DNA of 64,000 bases from positions 1-64,000 of the forward strand of contig NZ_NRRL01000007.1 of the NCBI RefSeq assembly GCF_016583645.1, read 5' to 3'. The stretch's first letter is position 1. The number at the start of each line of letters is the position of its first letter. Positions 17,924 to 27,960 of this stretch are shown here, in pieces. The position numbers and the translations under genes are program-made. The notes beneath the pieces are model-generated. The model was not told the origin of the DNA. It made no database searches and was given only the letters and a program-made list of their open reading frames with translations. The DNA comes from Rhodovibrio sodomensis (GTDB lineage: Bacteria > Pseudomonadota > Alphaproteobacteria > Kiloniellales > Rhodovibrionaceae).

Positions 17924-18430
17924 ATGCCCGGCCGCCTGCCCGACTTCCAGCGCCTTGCCGATTACAACGCCTGGGCCAACGCGCGCCTGTACGACGCGGT
18001 CGCCGCGCTCAGTCCGGACGCGCTACGGGCGCAGCGGCCCGCCGCCTTCTTCGAATCGATCCTGGGCACGCTGAACCACCTGCTGGTGACCGACCGCATC
18101 TGGCTCGACCGGTTCCAGCACCTGCCGCCCGTCCACGGCCAGGTCGACGAACGGGTCCACGACGACCTGGACGCCCTGCGCGCCGCGCGCATCGCCGAGG
18201 ACGCGCGGATCCGCCGGTTCGTGGGTCGCCTTGGGGAAGCCGACCTGGATGCCCAGCTCGCCTACAAGACGTCCAGCGGCGTCCCGCACAGCGACCCGCT
18301 GGGCGCGCTGTTGACGCACGTCTTCAACCACCAGACCCACCATCGCGGCCAGGCGCACGCGCTGATCCAGGAAGCCGGGCTGAGCCCGTCGCCGCTCGAC
18401 CTGATCTACTACATGCGGGAGACCGGTTAG
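17924..18430 (+). CDS. DinB family metal-dependent protein
   Basis: This 168-residue protein of the DinB/YfiT four-helix superfamily has three probable metal-binding histidine sites: LGTLNHLLVTDRIWLDRF (His about 48), then HVFNHQTHHRGQAHALIQEAG (two more, about 132-142). The family includes thiol-dependent transferases and DNA damage-inducible proteins. The specific substrate is unknown. The N-terminus LADYNAWANARLYDAV is typical. The TAG stop codon is the first three bases of a family A repeat. Confidence 0.9.
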   Translation: MPGRLPDFQRLADYNAWANARLYDAVAALSPDALRAQRPAAFFESILGTLNHLLVTDRIWLDRFQHLPPVHGQVDERVHDDLDALRAARIAEDARIRRFVGRLGEADLDAQLAYKTSSGVPHSDPLGALLTHVFNHQTHHRGQAHALIQEAGLSPSPLDLIYYMRETG

Positions 18431-18537
18431 AGCAAGATGCTGAAAAGCCACTTTTCAGCTGTATCTTGCTTTCTCCTCAAGCAGTTAGAGAAAAATTCAC
18501 GATGAAGGTCGACCAGACCGTCATCGATTTTGCTCTG
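18428..18537. repeat. Composite palindromic repeat, family A copy 2
   Basis: Hairpin B (TAGAGCAAGATGCTGAAAAG ... CTTTTCAGCTGTATCTTGCT) is joined by the inverted linker CTCCTCAAGCAGTTAGAG to hairpin A (AAATTCACGATGAAGGTCGA ... CGTCATCGATTTTGCTCT). It fills the gap between the convergent dinB-like and ccrM genes. The first TAG is the dinB-like stop codon. Confidence 0.85.
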
Positions 18538-18557
18538 GGCCGAATGCCGGCGGTCGC

Positions 18558-19742
<1,185 letters not shown>

Positions 19743-19781
19743 CTACGCCCGTGAAATCGGGCGGCGCGAAGCATCGATCCT

Positions 19782-19821
19782 GAGTCACGCCGGAGTCGCG
19801 GTCAAGAGTGTTGGCGGACTC
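19782..19821 (-). promoter_or_regulatory. Cluster of three GANTC sites ahead of ccrM
   Basis: GAGTC at 19782-19786, GAGTC at 19793-19797 and GACTC at 19817-19821 all fall in the 118-bp rnhB-ccrM spacer, upstream of ccrM. In Caulobacter, GANTC sites in the ccrM promoter region make transcription sensitive to methylation state. The same feedback is plausible here but is inference. Confidence 0.5.
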
Positions 19822-19827
19822 AAGAGG

Positions 19828-20469
19828 TTAGGAGGCGTTCTTAAGAGCTTCTTGGACCGGTTTGAAGGACCGCCGGTGGTGCGCCGTCACGCCCAGCCGG
19901 GCCAGGGCGTCGCGGTGCTGGCGGGTGCCGTAGCCGGCGTTGGCGGCCCAGCCGTATCCGGGGTGCCGGAGGTCCAGTTCGGCCATCTCGCGGTCGCGCG
20001 CGACCTTGGCGACGATCGACGCGCCGGCGACCGACAGCGCCCGGCCGTCGCCGCCGACCACCGCCTGGGCCGGACACGCCAAGCCGTCCGGCACCTTGTT
20101 GCCGTCGATCAGGGCGTGCGCGGGCACCTGCGGCAGCGCGGCCACGGCGCGGACCATCGCCAGCATCGCCGCCCGCAGGATGTTCAGCCGGTCGATCTCG
20201 CCGACTTCCGCCCGGCCCAGGGCGTGCACCGCACAGGCGCGCAGGCCGTCCGCGATCTCGCGCCGTGCCGGGGCGCTCAGCGTCTTGGAATCGCGCAGCC
20301 GGGCGATCAGCGCCGGCGGCGCCGCCGCAGGGTCGAGCGCCAGGGCGCAGGCGACCACCGGCCCCGCCAGCGGCCCGCGCCCGACCTCGTCGACGCCCAC
20401 CACCAGGCGCCCGGGCCCGGCCCCGGCGGCGGTCTCGAAGTCGAACGTCGGCGCGGGCTTTTCGGGCAT
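19828..20469 (-). CDS. rnhB: Ribonuclease HII
   Basis: RNase HII removes ribonucleotides and RNA primers from DNA. The 213-residue protein shows the first catalytic acids in [20 protein letters not shown] (DE), then [27 protein letters not shown] and [25 protein letters not shown], which carry the other acidic residues. It starts 28 bp after the htpG stop, so htpG, rnhB and possibly ccrM can be read from one transcript. Confidence 0.97.
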   Translation of the reverse strand: MPEKPAPTFDFETAAGAGPGRLVVGVDEVGRGPLAGPVVACALALDPAAAPPALIARLRDSKTLSAPARREIADGLRACAVHALGRAEVGEIDRLNILRAAMLAMVRAVAALPQVPAHALIDGNKVPDGLACPAQAVVGGDGRALSVAGASIVAKVARDREMAELDLRHPGYGWAANAGYGTRQHRDALARLGVTAHHRRSFKPVQEALKNAS

Positions 20470-20497
20470 ACGCGGGCGCTGAACTTAAGCGGCGCGG

Positions 20498-22435
20498 TTA
20501 CGCCGCCAGGCCCTTGGCGACCAGCTGGCTCATCCGGCGGGCGAACGCCGACGGGTCGCTGGGCGTCTCGCCCTCGACGATCCGGGCCTGGTCCAGCAGC
20601 AGCCAGGCGGCATCCGTCATCGGATCGCCGCTCCCGTTGGCCGCCGGCTGGCCGCCCTGGCTGGCGCGCTCGGCCAGCCGCTGGATCAGCGGGTGCTTGG
20701 GGTTGATCTCGAGGATCCGCTTGTTGGTCGGGACCGTCTGGCCGTGCTGGCGCAGCATGCGCTCCAGGTGGATGTCCATGTCGCCCTCGTCGGCGACCAG
20801 GCAGCACGCGCTGTCGGTCAGCCGCTGGGTCGACCGGACGTCCTTGACCTCGTCCTCCAGCGCGGTCTTCAGGAAGGCGACCAGGGTGCCGACCTGGCTG
20901 TCGTCGGGCTGATCCTGCTTCTCTTCCTCGCTGTCGGAGGACTCGTCTTCCTTGCCGGACTTGATGTCGTCCAGCTCCGCCGCGCCGCGGGTGACCGACT
21001 TGATCGGGTAGCCCTGGTACTCGCCGACCATCCAGGTCCAGAAGTCGTCGATCGCATCCGCCAGCAGCAGCACCTGGACGCCCTTGGCCTTGAAGCCCTC
21101 CAGCTGCGGGGACTTCTTCAGCGTGTCCAGATCGTCGCCGGTGATGATGTAGATCGACTGCTGGCCTTCCTTCATGGTCTGCACGTAGTCGTCCAGCGAG
21201 ATCAGGCCGTCGCGTTCGCTGGAGCGGAAGCGCGCCAGGTCCAGCAGCTGGTCCTTGTGCTCCTGGTCCTCGTACAGGCCTTCCTTCAGCACCGCGCCGA
21301 AGTTCTCCCAGAACGTCTGGTAGGCCTCGGGCTCCTTGTCGGCCTTCTTCTTGAGCTCGCCGAGCACGCGGTTGACCAGCGTCTGCCGGATCTTCGCCAC
21401 CGTCGGGTTGTGCTGCAGCATCTCGCGGGAGATGTTCAGCGGCAGGTCCTCGCTGTCGACCACCCCGCGCAGGAAGCGCAGGTAGGCCGGAACCAGGTCC
21501 TCGCACTGATCGGTGACGAACACCCGGCGGACGTACAGCTTCACGCCGTGCTGCCGGTCCGGGTGGAACAGGTTGTAGGGCTGCTGGGTCGGCACGAACA
21601 ACAGGCAGGTATACTCGAGCTTGCCCTCCGCCTTGAAGTGCAGGCGCAGCCACGGCTCGTCCATCGCGTGGGCGACGTGGTGGTAGAACTCGGTGTACTG
21701 CTGCTGGCTGATCTCCGACTTCGGCCGGGTCCACAGCGCGGAGGCGGTGTTCAGCTGGTCCGGGCCGTTGCCTTCCCCATCACTTTCGGAGGGGTCCGGC
21801 CGTTCGCCCAGCAGGATCGGGATCGCGATGTGGTCGGAATAGGTCTGGACGATCCGGCGGATGCGCTGATCCTCCAGGAACTCGTCCTCGCCCTCCTTCA
21901 GGTGCAGGCGCACGCGGGTGCCGCGCGCCGGCGCCGCGTCGGTCTCCTCGATGGTGAACTCCCCTCGGCCGTCGGAAATCCAGCGCCAGCCCTGGCTTTC
22001 GCCGGCCTTGCGGGTTTCCACCTCGACCTTGTCCGCGACCACGAAGGCGGCGTAGAAGCCGACGCCGAACTGACCGATCAGGCTGGCCTTGTCGCTGTCG
22101 CCGGACTGCTGCAACTGCTCGACGAACTTGAGCGTGCCGGACGAGGCGATCGTGCCCAGGTTCTGCACCAGGTCGTCGCGGTCCATGCCGATGCCGTTGT
22201 CGATCACGGCGATCGTGCGCGCTTCCTTGGTGGGCACGACGTTGATCCGGAAGTCCGGATCGTCCTGCGTCAGCTCGGGCTGCGTGATCGCCTGGTAGCG
22301 CAGCTTGTCGCAGGCGTCGGAGGCGTTCGAGATCAGCTCGCGCAGGAACACCTCCTTGTTGGAATAGAGCGAGTTCGCAACGATATCCAGGAGTCGGCTG
22401 ACCTCTGCCTGGAAGCTATGCGTCTCCTTCGCCAT
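20498..22435 (-). CDS. htpG: Molecular chaperone HtpG (Hsp90)
   Basis: HtpG is the bacterial Hsp90, an ATP-dependent dimeric chaperone. The 645-residue protein has the GHKL ATPase domain (residues 1 to about 240) with KEVFLRELISNASDACDKLRY, IDNGIGM, LGTIASSGT and QFGVGFYAAFVVADKVEV. The middle domain has LPLNISREMLQ, and the C-terminal dimerisation domain follows. The ATG at 22435 begins MAKETHSFQAEVSRLLDIV, as expected. A divergent spacer of 322 bp separates it from pcm; no confident sigma-32 promoter was found there. Confidence 0.98.
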   Translation of the reverse strand: MAKETHSFQAEVSRLLDIVANSLYSNKEVFLRELISNASDACDKLRYQAITQPELTQDDPDFRINVVPTKEARTIAVIDNGIGMDRDDLVQNLGTIASSGTLKFVEQLQQSGDSDKASLIGQFGVGFYAAFVVADKVEVETRKAGESQGWRWISDGRGEFTIEETDAAPARGTRVRLHLKEGEDEFLEDQRIRRIVQTYSDHIAIPILLGERPDPSESDGEGNGPDQLNTASALWTRPKSEISQQQYTEFYHHVAHAMDEPWLRLHFKAEGKLEYTCLLFVPTQQPYNLFHPDRQHGVKLYVRRVFVTDQCEDLVPAYLRFLRGVVDSEDLPLNISREMLQHNPTVAKIRQTLVNRVLGELKKKADKEPEAYQTFWENFGAVLKEGLYEDQEHKDQLLDLARFRSSERDGLISLDDYVQTMKEGQQSIYIITGDDLDTLKKSPQLEGFKAKGVQVLLLADAIDDFWTWMVGEYQGYPIKSVTRGAAELDDIKSGKEDESSDSEEEKQDQPDDSQVGTLVAFLKTALEDEVKDVRSTQRLTDSACCLVADEGDMDIHLERMLRQHGQTVPTNKRILEINPKHPLIQRLAERASQGGQPAANGSGDPMTDAAWLLLDQARIVEGETPSDPSAFARRMSQLVAKGLAA

Positions 22436-22516
22436 GGGGGCTCACCCGTCCTTCATGCGTGGTCGTGTTGGTCGCTTCGGCGTGTTCGGGGTCGCGGGCC
22501 GTTCGGGCGCGACGCG

Positions 22517-22560
22517 CGCAGCGCCCGTGCTGCTACGCCCGTGCCGCAGCGCCCGTGCTG
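22517..22560. repeat. 16-bp direct repeat in the htpG-pcm spacer
   Basis: CGCAGCGCCCGTGCTG occurs at 22517-22532 and again at 22545-22560, with a degenerate copy (CTACGCCCGTGC) between them. The rest of the 322-bp spacer (22436-22757) shows no gene or clear regulatory site. Confidence 0.6.
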
Positions 22561-22757
22561 GGGCCCAGCGTTGGGCCGATGTGTGCTCGGCGTGTGCCAG
22601 TGCTAGACTGCTCGGACCGCCGCCGCTCCTGAGACCGGGCGGCTGGGGCGCGGTCGGGCTAGCTGGCATATGTGGTCGCGGGGTCCCCGCTTGCAAGTGC
22701 AGGACCCGGCACCTGAACGACTCGCTCGAGACCCGCACGGAAACGAGGCCAAGCGCG

Positions 22758-23531
22758 ATGGCGAGACCGACCGGTGACGGCGCGCCTGGACGGCATCAGA
22801 CTGGACGGCATCAGACCGGACGCCCCCAGGACGGCGCGGCCTGGCCGCGCGCCGGGGAGCGCCGGCAGCTCGCCGACGCGGTCGCGCGGGAGGTGCGGGC
22901 GACCGCGCGCGAGCTCGGCTTCGACCGGCTGGACGACGACGTCCGCGCGGCGCTGGAACGGGTGCCCCGGCACCTGTTCGTGCCCGAGCGCGATCGCGCC
23001 GACGCCTACGCGAACCGGCCGCTGCCGATCGGCCACGGCCAGACGATCAGCCAGCCCTACATCGTCGCGATCACCACGCAGCTGTGCCGCCCGGGCCCGG
23101 ACAGCCGGGTGCTGGAGATCGGCACCGGCTGCGGCTACCAGGCGGCGATGCTGGCGGAACTGGCACGCGAGGTGATCAGCCTCGAGGCGGTCCCGGAACT
23201 CGCCGAAAGCGCGCGCAGCCGGCTGACCGAACTCGGCTACGCCAATGTACGGGTGATCGCCGGCGACGGCTCGCACGGCCGGCCCGACGCGGCGCCGTTC
23301 GACGCGATCGCGGTGACCGCCGCCGCGCCGGCCAGCGTGCGCGCCGCGCTGGCCGAGCAGCTCGCCCCCGGCGGCCGGCTGGTCGTCCCGGTCGAGCCGG
23401 ACGGCGGGCGTGCGCTGATGGGCGCGCAGGACCTCTGCCTGGTCACCAAGGACGCGGACGGGCGAACCCACAGCCGCAGCGTCCTGCCGGTCGCCTTCGT
23501 CCCGCTGATCGCCGGCGACCGCCGGGCCTGA
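22758..23531 (+). CDS. pcm: Protein-L-isoaspartate O-methyltransferase
   Basis: Pcm methylates isoaspartyl residues of damaged proteins so they can revert to aspartate. The 257-residue protein has VPRHLFVPERDRADAYANRP, PLPIGHGQTISQPYIVA (family signature) and the SAM motif VLEIGTGCGYQAAMLAELA. GGRLVVPVEP is near the C-terminus. The first 35 residues form an unusual His/Gln/Gly/Arg-rich leader containing HQTGRHQTGR, encoded by a directly repeated GACGGCATCAGAC unit. The ATG at 22758 has GAGG upstream; a start further in is possible. Confidence 0.92.
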   Translation: MARPTGDGAPGRHQTGRHQTGRPQDGAAWPRAGERRQLADAVAREVRATARELGFDRLDDDVRAALERVPRHLFVPERDRADAYANRPLPIGHGQTISQPYIVAITTQLCRPGPDSRVLEIGTGCGYQAAMLAELAREVISLEAVPELAESARSRLTELGYANVRVIAGDGSHGRPDAAPFDAIAVTAAAPASVRAALAEQLAPGGRLVVPVEPDGGRALMGAQDLCLVTKDADGRTHSRSVLPVAFVPLIAGDRRA

Positions 23532-23673
23532 CTGCACGCGATCCGCGAAAGCGTAACCTGGAAACACGTAATACGGCTAATCTTTGTTTTCGGCACGAGC
23601 GCTGACGTGTATCCTCGCGGCCGGCCCGCGGCATCGACGCGGTCCGCTTGTCCGAGTCTCCATCCGGCAGCCC

Positions 23674-24207
23674 ATGTCCTCAGCTTTCGTCGTCCCGCTG
23701 AAGGAGTTGCGTCTGGTCGAACCGGACGCGCTGACGATGCCGGCCGCGCACGCGTGGCTCGGCTATTGGCGCGAACTGTGTGAGCGGGCGCCGGACGGCA
23801 TGGCGCGCCGGGCCGACCTGGACCTGATCCGCGACCGCCCGCAGCTCGCCCGGCTGGCGGTCTGGATCGAGGTGCTGACGGACGACTACCGCTTCATCCT
23901 GGCCGGGGAAGACGTCCGCGCGCTGTTCGGCCGGTCGATCAAGGACCTGAAGCTGTCGGAGATCCGCTTCACGGGCTGTGCCGAGACCACCTGGCGGCAA
24001 TACGACGCGGCGGTCGAGACCCGGCAGCCCTGCTGTTCGATCGGTAGGTATTATTTCAGCGATGCCTCCAGCTATCAGGTCGGCGGAACCAGGGCCACGC
24101 GGGAAATGGCGATGCTGCCGTTCGTCAACCCCGATGGCGCGGTCGACCGTCTGTTGGCTGGGATGGCGTTCGATACCCGGCAGCCGCGGCTCTCCGCCTT
24201 TTCTTGA
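23674..24207 (+). CDS. PAS_5-type PAS domain protein, copy 1
   Basis: This 177-residue protein consists of one PAS-like domain of the PF07310 (PAS_5) kind common in Rhodospirillales: HAWLGYWRELCERAPDGM, then LARLAVWIEVLTDDYRFILAGEDVRALFG and KDLKLSEIRF. No output domain is attached. Ligand and partner are unknown. The ATG at 23674 (MSSAFVVPLKELRL) was chosen; the frame is open 90 bases further. The TGA stop lies inside a family A repeat (CTTGAAG linker). A second PAS_5 gene follows about 100 bp later. Confidence 0.75.
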   Translation: MSSAFVVPLKELRLVEPDALTMPAAHAWLGYWRELCERAPDGMARRADLDLIRDRPQLARLAVWIEVLTDDYRFILAGEDVRALFGRSIKDLKLSEIRFTGCAETTWRQYDAAVETRQPCCSIGRYYFSDASSYQVGGTRATREMAMLPFVNPDGAVDRLLAGMAFDTRQPRLSAFS

Positions 24208-24262
24208 AGGAAGGGCAAGAGTCAGCTGTAAGGTGAGTCGCCGTCTCGGACTCTCGCCTCGG
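24203..24262. repeat. Family A repeat, copy 3 (half element) with three GANTC sites
   Basis: CTTGAAGGAAGGGCAAGAGTC followed by AGCTGTAAGG matches the linker and left arm of copy 1 closely; the right arm is degenerate. It contains the TGA of the preceding PAS gene, and GAGTC/GAGTC/GACTC at 24219, 24235 and 24249, just ahead of the second PAS gene. Confidence 0.6.
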
Positions 24263-24307
24263 ACGCGCTCTCTTTCGAGGCATTGAAGCCTATCTGCATG
24301 ATATCGT

Positions 24308-24859
24308 ATGTTTACATCGCGTCGGTGTCCGGCTGCAATCGCGCAGGCCGCGGCCCACGTCCCCGTCCGGTCCCACCTTGTGTCCTTCAACGTGACCTTA
24401 CAGCCCTCTCTGCCCGTCGCCCCGGCGTCGCCCCGGCTCAGGGCTTTCCACGCTTATTGGCGCGGCCTCGCGCCGGCGGGCGCCGTGCCGGCCTATCGCG
24501 GCTTCGACGTGGTCCATGTCCCGCGCGATCTGCTGGCGTTCCTGCTCCTGCTGGAGGTGCTCGACGGCGGGGCGGACTTCCGCTACCGCGTCGTCGGCAC
24601 TGGCGTGGTCGACGCGATCGGGCGCGACTTCACCGGCGAGACGGTGAGCGAGTACCGCCACCGCCACGAGCCGCCCGGGGTCGCCGACGGCTACCGCCGC
24701 GTCTGCAGCCTGCAGGCGCCGGACCTCTACCAGGGCACGCTGGAATCGGTGGGCAAGGGGTTCATCCGTTACGAACGGCTCGCGCTGCCGTTCGCCGACG
24801 ACTCGGGCCGGGTCGGCCACGTCCTGGCGTGCTTCCAGTTCGAGCGCGCGGCCGGCTGA
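24308..24859 (+). CDS. PAS_5-type PAS domain protein, copy 2
   Basis: This 183-residue protein is built like its upstream neighbour: RAFHAYWRGLAPAGAVPAYR, LAFLLLLEVLDGGADFRYRV and VGTGVVDAIGRDFTGETVSEY, then IRYERLALPFADDSGRV and VLACFQFE. This is the classic PAS_5 pattern. The start is uncertain: the ATG at 24308 adds about 30 residues before the domain, and a GTG (VSFNVTL) further in is possible. There is no effector domain. The pair is probably an old tandem duplication that has diverged strongly. Confidence 0.75.
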   Translation: MFTSRRCPAAIAQAAAHVPVRSHLVSFNVTLQPSLPVAPASPRLRAFHAYWRGLAPAGAVPAYRGFDVVHVPRDLLAFLLLLEVLDGGADFRYRVVGTGVVDAIGRDFTGETVSEYRHRHEPPGVADGYRRVCSLQAPDLYQGTLESVGKGFIRYERLALPFADDSGRVGHVLACFQFERAAG

Positions 24860-24944
24860 CCGGCCGGGGCCGCGGGCGCGCCCCGCGCCGGCCCCCGCCC
24901 GCATCCTTGCACGCGCGGCCCGCGTATCCGATCCTGACCGCATC

Positions 24945-27887
24945 ATGCTGACCCACACGCCGCGCCCCGACGACGGGCCCGGAACGGTCAAGGCCGTGCT
25001 CGGCCCGACCAACACCGGCAAGACGCACCTCGCGATCGAGCGCATGCTGGGGCACACCTCCGGCATGATCGGCTTCCCGCTGCGCCTGCTCGCGCGCGAG
25101 AACTACGACAAGGTCGTTCAAAAGAAGGGCCGCGGGCAGGTCGCGCTGGTGACCGGCGAGGAGAAGATCCTGCCGCCCAACCCGCGCTATTTCCTGTGCA
25201 CGGTCGAATCCATGCCGGTCGACCGGCCGGTCGAGTTCCTGGGCGTCGACGAGATCCAGCTGTGCGCCGACCCGGAGCGGGGGCACGTCTTCACCGACCG
25301 GCTGCTGCACGCCCGCGGCCTGTCGGAGACGATGTTCATGGGCTCCGACACCATGCGGGCGATGATCCGCGAGCTGGTGCCGCGCGCCGAGATCTCCTCG
25401 CGGCCGCGGCTGTCGACGCTGCGCTACGACGGCGCGCGCAAGCTCACCAAGCTGCCCGCGCGCTCGGCCGTGGTCGCGTTTTCCGCATCCGACGTCTACG
25501 CCACGGCCGAATTGATGCGCCGCAACCGCGGCGGCACCGCCGTGGTGCTGGGCGCGCTCAGCCCCCGCACCCGCAACGCCCAGGTGCAGATGTTCGAGGA
25601 GGGCGAGGTCGACTATCTGGTCGCCACGGATGCGATCGGCATGGGCCTGAACCTGAACCTGGACCACGTCGCGTTCGCCCGGCTGAACAAGTTCGACGGC
25701 CGGATGCCCCGGCGCCTGACCGCGCCGGAGGTCGGCCAGATCGCCGGGCGCGCCGGCCGGCACATGTCCGACGGCACCTTCGGCACCACCGCCAACATCG
25801 GCGAGATCGACCCCGAGATCGTCGACGCGGTCGAGCACCACGCCTTCGAGCCGGTCGAGTCGCTGTGCTGGCGCAACCGCGAGCTGGACTTCAAGTCGCC
25901 GCAGGCGCTGATCAAGAGCCTGGAGGCCGCCCCGCCGGCCGCCGCCCTGACCAAGGCGCGCGACGCCGAGGACTACAACGTCCTGTGCCAGTTCGCCCGC
26001 GATCCCGAGATCGCCGAGATGACGACCGACCAGGGCGCGGTCCGGCTGCTCTGGGAGGTCTGCCAGATCCCGGACTTCCGCAAGGTCCTGTCCGACCAGC
26101 ACACCCGCCTGTTGGCGCAGATCTACCGCTACCTGATGCGTTCGGACGGCGCGCTGCCGGAAGACTGGGTGGCCAAGCAGTTGGACCAGCTGGACAAGAC
26201 CGAAGGCGATATCGATACGCTGGTGCAACGAATCGCCTACGTCCGGACCTGGACCTACATCACCCACCGCGGCGACTGGCTGCACGACAGCGCGCACTGG
26301 CAGGCCCGCGCCCGGCAGATCGAGGACAACCTGTCGGACGCGCTGCACGACACCCTGACCAACCGCTTCGTCGACCGCCGGTCGGCCACGCTGATGAAAC
26401 GGCTGAAGGACGGCTCCGACCTGATCGGGGCGGTCCGGCGCGGCGGCGAGGTGCTGGTCGAGGGCGAGTACGTCGGCCGCCTGCACGGCCTGAGCTTCGA
26501 GCTCGACGGCGAGGCGAAGGGCGAGGACAAGCGCCCGCTGCAGGCCGCCGCCCGGCGCGCGCTGTCGACCGAGATCCCGCGCCGGATCAAGCAGCTGGAG
26601 AGCGACAACGACGGCGCCATCGCGCTCACCGACGCCGGCGGCCTGACCTGGCGCGGCGAACGGGTCGGCCGGCTGGAGCCGGGGGAAACGCCGCTCAAGC
26701 CCAAGGTCGCGGCGGTCGACAGCGACTTCCTGGACGGCGCCCAGCGGGAGCGCGTGCGCAAGCGCCTGGCCGACTGGTTCGACCGGCACCGGCGCAACAA
26801 GCTGGCCCAGCTGTTCACCCTGGCCGAGGCGGAACTGCCGGCACGCGCCCGCGGCCTGGCGTTCCAGCTGGTCGAGGCGCTCGGCGTGGTCGACCGCGCG
26901 GAGGTCGCCACCCACGTGCGCGAGCTCGGCCGGGACGAGCGCAAGCAATTGAACCAGCTGGGCGTTCGGATCGGCCGGCAGAGCCTGTGGCTGCCAGCAT
27001 TGCTGCATCCCCGGGCGATCCGGATGAAGGCGCTGTTGACCAGCCTGCACCGCGGCCAGCCGATCGAAGCCCTGCCGACCAGCCGGGCCGCGGTGATCCG
27101 GCCGGGCGTGGAGCTCGACGACGCCGCCTGCCGCGCGCTCGGCTACCGCCGGATCGAGCCGCCGCGCCGCGGCCGGTCGCGCGTGCGCACCCAGGAGGCG
27201 GCGGTGGCGGTGCGCGTCGACGCGCTGGAGCGCCTGGCGGGGGCGCTGCACAAGCTGAACCCGGCCGGCCCGTTCACACCGGTGGGCGAGTTGGCGCAAA
27301 TCCTGGACGGCGACCGATCCGCGCTGGAGCTGGCGCTGCCGCTGTTGGACTACCACCCCTACGGCCGCGACGGCGCGGCGCCGGCGTTCCGGCCCAAAGG
27401 CAAGCCGAAGGCCGAGAAGCGCAAGCCCGCCCCGCGCCCGCCGCGGGTGAAGGCGGACACCGCGCCCGCCACCGCGACGGCGGCGGATCCGCCCGCCGAG
27501 GCGCCGCGGCAGGCCGGCCAGGCGGGGGTCGAGGCGGGTGCCCCGGTCGACGCCAAGCCGGCGACCAAGCGCCGCCGGCGTAAGCCCAAGCCCGGCGGTC
27601 AGCCGCCGGCCGCGTCGGCCGACGCCCAGAACGCCGACGACGCGCAGCCGAGCGCCGACACCGACCAGGCGGACACGCACGGCAAGCCGAAACCGCGGAA
27701 GCACGCGGGCCAGAAGCGCCCGGCGCCGAAAAACACGGGCCGGACGCACACGGGCCCGAACGGCGGTCGGGCCGGTCAGCCGGCGGATCGCCCGGCGGAC
27801 CGCAAGCCCAAGGGCAAGCCGCGCCCGGCGGAGGTCGACCCCAACCACCCCTTCGCCAAGCTGAAGCACATCACCTTCGCCAAGTGA
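24945..27887 (+). CDS. SUV3-like ATP-dependent RNA helicase
   Basis: This 980-residue superfamily 2 helicase resembles the mitochondrial degradosome helicase SUV3. It has Walker A AVLGPTNTGKTHLAIERML, the LLARENYDKV motif, DEIQ-type motif II (GVDEIQLCADPERGH), FMGSDTM, ATDAIGMGLNLNLDHVAF and motif VI GQIAGRAGRHMSDGTFGTT. The helicase core occupies residues about 15-330; SUV3-type C-terminal domains follow. From about residue 815 the protein is an Ala/Pro/Lys/Arg-rich, presumably disordered and RNA-binding tail ending DPNHPFAKLKHITFAK. It is followed by an S4 RNA-binding gene. A 1,233-residue open frame on the other strand is a GC-rich shadow. Confidence 0.95.
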   Translation: MLTHTPRPDDGPGTVKAVLGPTNTGKTHLAIERMLGHTSGMIGFPLRLLARENYDKVVQKKGRGQVALVTGEEKILPPNPRYFLCTVESMPVDRPVEFLGVDEIQLCADPERGHVFTDRLLHARGLSETMFMGSDTMRAMIRELVPRAEISSRPRLSTLRYDGARKLTKLPARSAVVAFSASDVYATAELMRRNRGGTAVVLGALSPRTRNAQVQMFEEGEVDYLVATDAIGMGLNLNLDHVAFARLNKFDGRMPRRLTAPEVGQIAGRAGRHMSDGTFGTTANIGEIDPEIVDAVEHHAFEPVESLCWRNRELDFKSPQALIKSLEAAPPAAALTKARDAEDYNVLCQFARDPEIAEMTTDQGAVRLLWEVCQIPDFRKVLSDQHTRLLAQIYRYLMRSDGALPEDWVAKQLDQLDKTEGDIDTLVQRIAYVRTWTYITHRGDWLHDSAHWQARARQIEDNLSDALHDTLTNRFVDRRSATLMKRLKDGSDLIGAVRRGGEVLVEGEYVGRLHGLSFELDGEAKGEDKRPLQAAARRALSTEIPRRIKQLESDNDGAIALTDAGGLTWRGERVGRLEPGETPLKPKVAAVDSDFLDGAQRERVRKRLADWFDRHRRNKLAQLFTLAEAELPARARGLAFQLVEALGVVDRAEVATHVRELGRDERKQLNQLGVRIGRQSLWLPALLHPRAIRMKALLTSLHRGQPIEALPTSRAAVIRPGVELDDAACRALGYRRIEPPRRGRSRVRTQEAAVAVRVDALERLAGALHKLNPAGPFTPVGELAQILDGDRSALELALPLLDYHPYGRDGAAPAFRPKGKPKAEKRKPAPRPPRVKADTAPATATAADPPAEAPRQAGQAGVEAGAPVDAKPATKRRRRKPKPGGQPPAASADAQNADDAQPSADTDQADTHGKPKPRKHAGQKRPAPKNTGRTHTGPNGGRAGQPADRPADRKPKGKPRPAEVDPNHPFAKLKHITFAK

Positions 27888-27960
27888 CCGCGCGCCAAGT
27901 CCCTGCGCGCCAGACCACGGCGCGCCAGACCACCGCGCGAGCGAGAGAGACCTGCGCCGG

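Noticed and set aside
19828..19850. CtrA box near ccrM
   Set aside because: TTAG and TTAA half-sites occur but with a 9-base gap instead of 7, and they lie inside the end of rnhB.
20693..22606. 637-codon plus-strand frame opposite htpG
   Set aside because: Shadow of htpG, which matches Hsp90 throughout.
22436..22757. Sigma-32 promoter for htpG or pcm
   Set aside because: CTTGC occurs at about 22690, but the -10 partner is poor and the direction suits only pcm; the evidence was too weak to list.
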